19,485 nucleotides of DNA from CAZRZN01 sp964604565 (GTDB lineage Bacteria > Pseudomonadota > Alphaproteobacteria > Rhodobacterales > Rhodobacteraceae), in the NCBI GenBank assembly GCA_964604565.1, contig CAZRZN010000058.1, positions 1 through 19,485 of the forward strand, given 5' to 3'. The stretch's first letter is position 1, and each line of letters opens with the position of its first letter. The notes under the pieces were generated by a model that was not told the origin of the DNA, searched no databases, and saw nothing but the letters and a program-made list of their open reading frames with translations. Positions 16,966 to 19,485 of this stretch are shown piece by piece. The translations under genes and the position numbers were made by a program.

Positions 16966-17517
16966 CTAGTCCGCGGACCCCCGCGCGGCAACCGACGCCA
17001 TCGCATCGGCGATTTCGTGCGCAAGCGTGCGCGCCATGGACCGAAAGGCCATGATTTGCAGCCCGTTCGGGTCACGGCAGATCGAAACCGTCATATGCTG
17101 ACACAGAGTCCGCGCCGCTGCCCCCTCGGGAAAGGCCGCCGGGCGCAGATCTATCGGAACCAGCCGCGCCAGCACGTCCTCGATGCCAGTTCCGCTCAGA
17201 TGCACCACGGCCCAGCCATCGGATTGGTCTGTTACCGAAGCTGATCGCGCCAAACCCGGGTCCGGCTCCGGGCCGATCAGGAAGGCCTGACCGCGGCCCG
17301 TCCAGACGCAGGTCGCATCCGGTCCCGACGTCACGCGTCCCGGCTCCGGAAACGCCATTCCATGCGCGGCCTTCAACGCCGAGGACAAAGCCGCCCCCTG
17401 CCCGACAAAGGGCATCAGCGCGGTTATCCGGCCGGCTTCGATTTCGGTCAGCGTCACCGTCCCGTGGGTCACGGGCAGGAGACCCGCGCAGGGTGTCACA
17501 GCTTTCAGGTCAACCAC
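16966..17517 (-). CDS. soxG: Sarcosine oxidase gamma subunit
   Basis: The gamma subunit is a small partner of the alpha subunit in the heterotetrameric sarcosine oxidase. The 183-residue product shows gamma-subunit features: VTPCAGLLPVTHGTVTLTE near the N-terminus, a folate-domain-like WTGRGQAFLIGP, then DQSDGWAVVHLSG and VLARLVPIDLRPAAFP, ending with FRSMARTLAHEI. I prefer the GTG start at 17517, which gives an N-terminus [M]VDLKAVTPC and has GGAGG at 17526-17530, 8 bases upstream. The ATG at 17538 is also in frame and would lengthen the overlap with soxA from 8 to 29 bases. The overlap with soxA implies coupled translation and a 1:1 subunit ratio. Confidence 0.9.
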   Translation of the reverse strand: MVDLKAVTPCAGLLPVTHGTVTLTEIEAGRITALMPFVGQGAALSSALKAAHGMAFPEPGRVTSGPDATCVWTGRGQAFLIGPEPDPGLARSASVTDQSDGWAVVHLSGTGIEDVLARLVPIDLRPAAFPEGAAARTLCQHMTVSICRDPNGLQIMAFRSMARTLAHEIADAMASVAARGSAD

Positions 17518-19485
17518 GCAACCGCCCTCCATCCGCATCGTAGCCTACCGGATCGGTCACCACGCACAGCACATCCCTGCCCCGCAGATGATCCACAACC
17601 CGGATTTCCTCACCATGCCGCGCGCGCCCGTTCCTGAGAAATCCAAGCCCAAGAAACGTGTCGAGGGTCGGGGAATAGCCGACCGAGGTGACGTAGCCCT
17701 GATCGTTCACCCGCACCGCGTCTGCCGCCGGCGCGAACAGATGCCCGCCTGCCAGCAGCGCGCCGCCCTGCCTGACAGGGCGCAGTCCGACCAGTTGTTC
17801 GCGGGTTTCGTCGATCATGCCCGCACGGGCAGAAAGCGCCTTGCCGATGCAGTCCTTCTTGGCGGAAACCATGCGCGCGAAACCGATGTCAAAGGCGTTT
17901 GTGCGCCCGTGGATCTCGGCATGGGTGATGTGCCCCTTTTCGATCCGCATGACGTTCAGCGCCTCCATCCCGTAGGCCCCGCCGCCAAGCCCCTCTGCCC
18001 GTTCGACCAGCGCCTCAAACAGACTGGCCCCGTAGCGGGCTGGCACCGCGATTTCATAGGCGTGTTCGCCAGAAAAGGAGATGCGGAAAAGCCGCGCCTG
18101 CACACCGCCAACGCTGACCGGCCCGCATTGCATGAAGGGAAAGCTTTTATCATCGATCGGGGCATCCAGCAGCCCGTTCAGCAATTCGCGGCTTTTTGGG
18201 CCTGCCACCGCGAATTGCGCCCATTGTTCGGTGACGGAGATGAACCGGACGTCCATTCGCGCGCAATAGGCCTGTCGCACCCAGTCCAGATGCTTCATCA
18301 CCTGTCCTGCCGCCGCGGTGGTGGTTGTCATGACCCATTGCCCATCGGACAGCCGCGCGGTGGTGCCGTCGTCCATCACATGGCCGTCCTCGCGCAGCAT
18401 CAGCCCATACCGCACACGCCCCGGTTTCAGCGTCGAGAACATGTTGGAATAGACCAGATCGAGAAAGGCCCCCACGTCCCTGCCCTGAAGGTCGATCTTG
18501 CCAAGCGTGGAGACATCGCAGATGCCCACCGCCTCGCGCACCATCCTGACCTCCCGGTCACAGCTGTCGCGCCAGGTCTTTTCGCCTTTCCGCGGGAAAT
18601 AGCTGGGACGATACCACAGCCCCGCCTCGACCATCGGCGCCCCGCGCGCGACACTTGCATCGTGGGAGGTGGTGAAGCGTTGCGGCGCAAAGCCCTTGCC
18701 CTGCGACCCGGCCCCCATGGCGGCAATCGCCACAGGGCTATAAGGCGGGCGAAAGGTGGTGGTGCCGGTCTCCGGGATCTCGCGTCCCGTGGCATCCGCC
18801 AGGATCGCAAGCGCGGAGACATTGGAATTCTTGCCCTGATCAGTCGCCATGCCCTGCGTCGTGTAACGCTTCATGTGTTCGACGCTGCGGTAGTTCTCTG
18901 CCGCCGCCTGCTTGACGTCCTTCACGCTCACATCGTTCTGGAAATCCAGCCATGCCCGCCCCTTGCCCGGCACCGCCCACAGGCGTCGAACGCGGTATTC
19001 GGCGGCATCCGCCTCCGGCATCACGGGCAGTTTCCCTGCAAATCCAACCTCTTCAGCGGCTGACAGACCGGCCTCGGCGCCCTCGCGCAGGCAGCCGGCG
19101 GTCGAAAATTCTCCGCGTGCGGATCCCGCCACGCGCATGCCCGGCACAGCCCCCTCGCGCGGGACGAATGCGGCGATCCGGTCGTCCCAGACCGGCCGCC
19201 CGTTCAGATGGCAGGTCAGATGCACGGACGGGTTCCAGCCTCCCGAGACGCCCAGCGCCTCTACCGCCAGACGCTTGTGCACGCCGCCTGCGTCGACGAT
19301 GTAGATGGCCTCAAGGCCCTTGGCGCCAAGAGCGCGGGACACTTGCCAGCCCGGGTAGAAGGGCACGTCGCCAGCAAGATTTGCGGCGTCATGGCGGCTG
19401 TCCACCAGCGCCACGACCCGGACGCCCGCGGCCGCCATGTCGCGCGCCGTGCGGTGCGCGTCGTCGTTGTTGCAGAACACCGCGA
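17510..19485 (-). CDS. soxA: Sarcosine oxidase alpha subunit, 5' end missing
   Basis: The frame is open to the right edge of the window (reading AVFCNNDDAHRTA), so roughly the first third of the usual ~1000-residue protein is missing; 657 residues are seen. The alpha subunit binds NAD and folate in the complex that oxidises sarcosine to glycine, forms methylene-tetrahydrofolate and releases hydrogen peroxide. The visible part starts in the nucleotide-binding domain (VRVVALVDSR, then GAKGLEAIYIVDAGG). The alpha-specific segment follows: QNDVSVKDVKQAAAENYRSV and KRYTTQGMATDQGK (about residues 181-217). From about 265 to the end comes the aminomethyltransferase (GcvT-like) folate domain, with VGICDVSTLGKIDLQG (318-333), AVAGPKSRELL and GMEALNVMRIEKGHI. 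The C-terminal barrel ends with VGYSPTLDTFLGLGFL. It overlaps soxG by 8 bases. soxB and soxD, expected upstream, would be outside the window. Confidence 0.95.
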   Translation of the reverse strand, partial: AVFCNNDDAHRTARDMAAAGVRVVALVDSRHDAANLAGDVPFYPGWQVSRALGAKGLEAIYIVDAGGVHKRLAVEALGVSGGWNPSVHLTCHLNGRPVWDDRIAAFVPREGAVPGMRVAGSARGEFSTAGCLREGAEAGLSAAEEVGFAGKLPVMPEADAAEYRVRRLWAVPGKGRAWLDFQNDVSVKDVKQAAAENYRSVEHMKRYTTQGMATDQGKNSNVSALAILADATGREIPETGTTTFRPPYSPVAIAAMGAGSQGKGFAPQRFTTSHDASVARGAPMVEAGLWYRPSYFPRKGEKTWRDSCDREVRMVREAVGICDVSTLGKIDLQGRDVGAFLDLVYSNMFSTLKPGRVRYGLMLREDGHVMDDGTTARLSDGQWVMTTTTAAAGQVMKHLDWVRQAYCARMDVRFISVTEQWAQFAVAGPKSRELLNGLLDAPIDDKSFPFMQCGPVSVGGVQARLFRISFSGEHAYEIAVPARYGASLFEALVERAEGLGGGAYGMEALNVMRIEKGHITHAEIHGRTNAFDIGFARMVSAKKDCIGKALSARAGMIDETREQLVGLRPVRQGGALLAGGHLFAPAADAVRVNDQGYVTSVGYSPTLDTFLGLGFLRNGRARHGEEIRVVDHLRGRDVLCVVTDPVGYDADGGRLRG

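Overview
This window looks like chromosomal DNA from an alphaproteobacterium of the Rhodobacteraceae (Roseobacter group). The evidence is the high G+C content, a 661-residue RpoD with the alphaproteobacterial acidic insert, an nrdR-ribD pair joined by overlapping codons, a heterotetrameric sarcosine oxidase cluster, and proteins whose sequence matches roseobacter homologues by eye. No tRNA, rRNA, insertion sequence, prophage, CRISPR array or attachment site is visible. Almost every stretch is explained by ordinary genes, and most of the window is core genome.

Layout. (1) 1-1683, plus strand: the 3' part of a family III CoA-transferase gene overlaps a Nu-class glutathione S-transferase gene by 4 bases. 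(2) 1703-7849: riboflavin and ribonucleotide-reductase control genes on the minus strand (nrdR-ribD at 7849-6282, ribE at 2293-1703) are split by two capsule or polysaccharide genes on the plus strand. These are a Wza/KpsD-like outer-membrane lipoprotein (2963-4117) and a two-domain KpsC-type Kdo transferase (4124-6160). A 669-base non-coding stretch (2294-2962) lies before the lipoprotein gene. (3) 7982-10800, minus strand: a YjbQ-family gene, a membrane-anchored DUF1353 gene and an AbgB-like M20 amidohydrolase gene; the last two are 2 bases apart. (4) 10890-11795, plus strand: a dienelactone-hydrolase family protein with a Tat-like N-terminus. (5) 11884-16572, minus strand: dnaG, rpoD, a HlyU-family gene and a DUF1294 gene, a macromolecular-synthesis block with two small tail genes. 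(6) 16664-19485, minus strand: a small secreted protein, soxG, and the 3' two thirds of soxA, which runs off the window.

How the genes work together. RibD and RibE carry out early and final steps of riboflavin synthesis, and NrdR links the block to dNTP supply. The two capsule genes would act in making the Kdo linker of a surface glycolipid and in exporting polysaccharide across the outer membrane, but their usual partners (KpsS, the ABC transporter KpsM/KpsT, KpsE) are not in the window. SoxA and SoxG are subunits of an enzyme that demethylates sarcosine to glycine and charges tetrahydrofolate. DnaG and RpoD are the replication primase and the housekeeping sigma factor.

I did not find a convincing new biological system. 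The best leads are small. Two perfect DnaA boxes lie in the two gaps flanking nrdR-ribD, one of them on top of the likely nrdR transcription start. The capsule pair sits antisense inside the riboflavin genes, with an unusual TTG start in frame after the preceding stop codon. A strong ribosome-binding sequence ahead of kpsD leads only into a possible short leader peptide. The dienelactone hydrolase has Lys-Arg in place of the Tat twin arginine. There is also an unrecognised two-cysteine secreted protein between soxG and dnaG.
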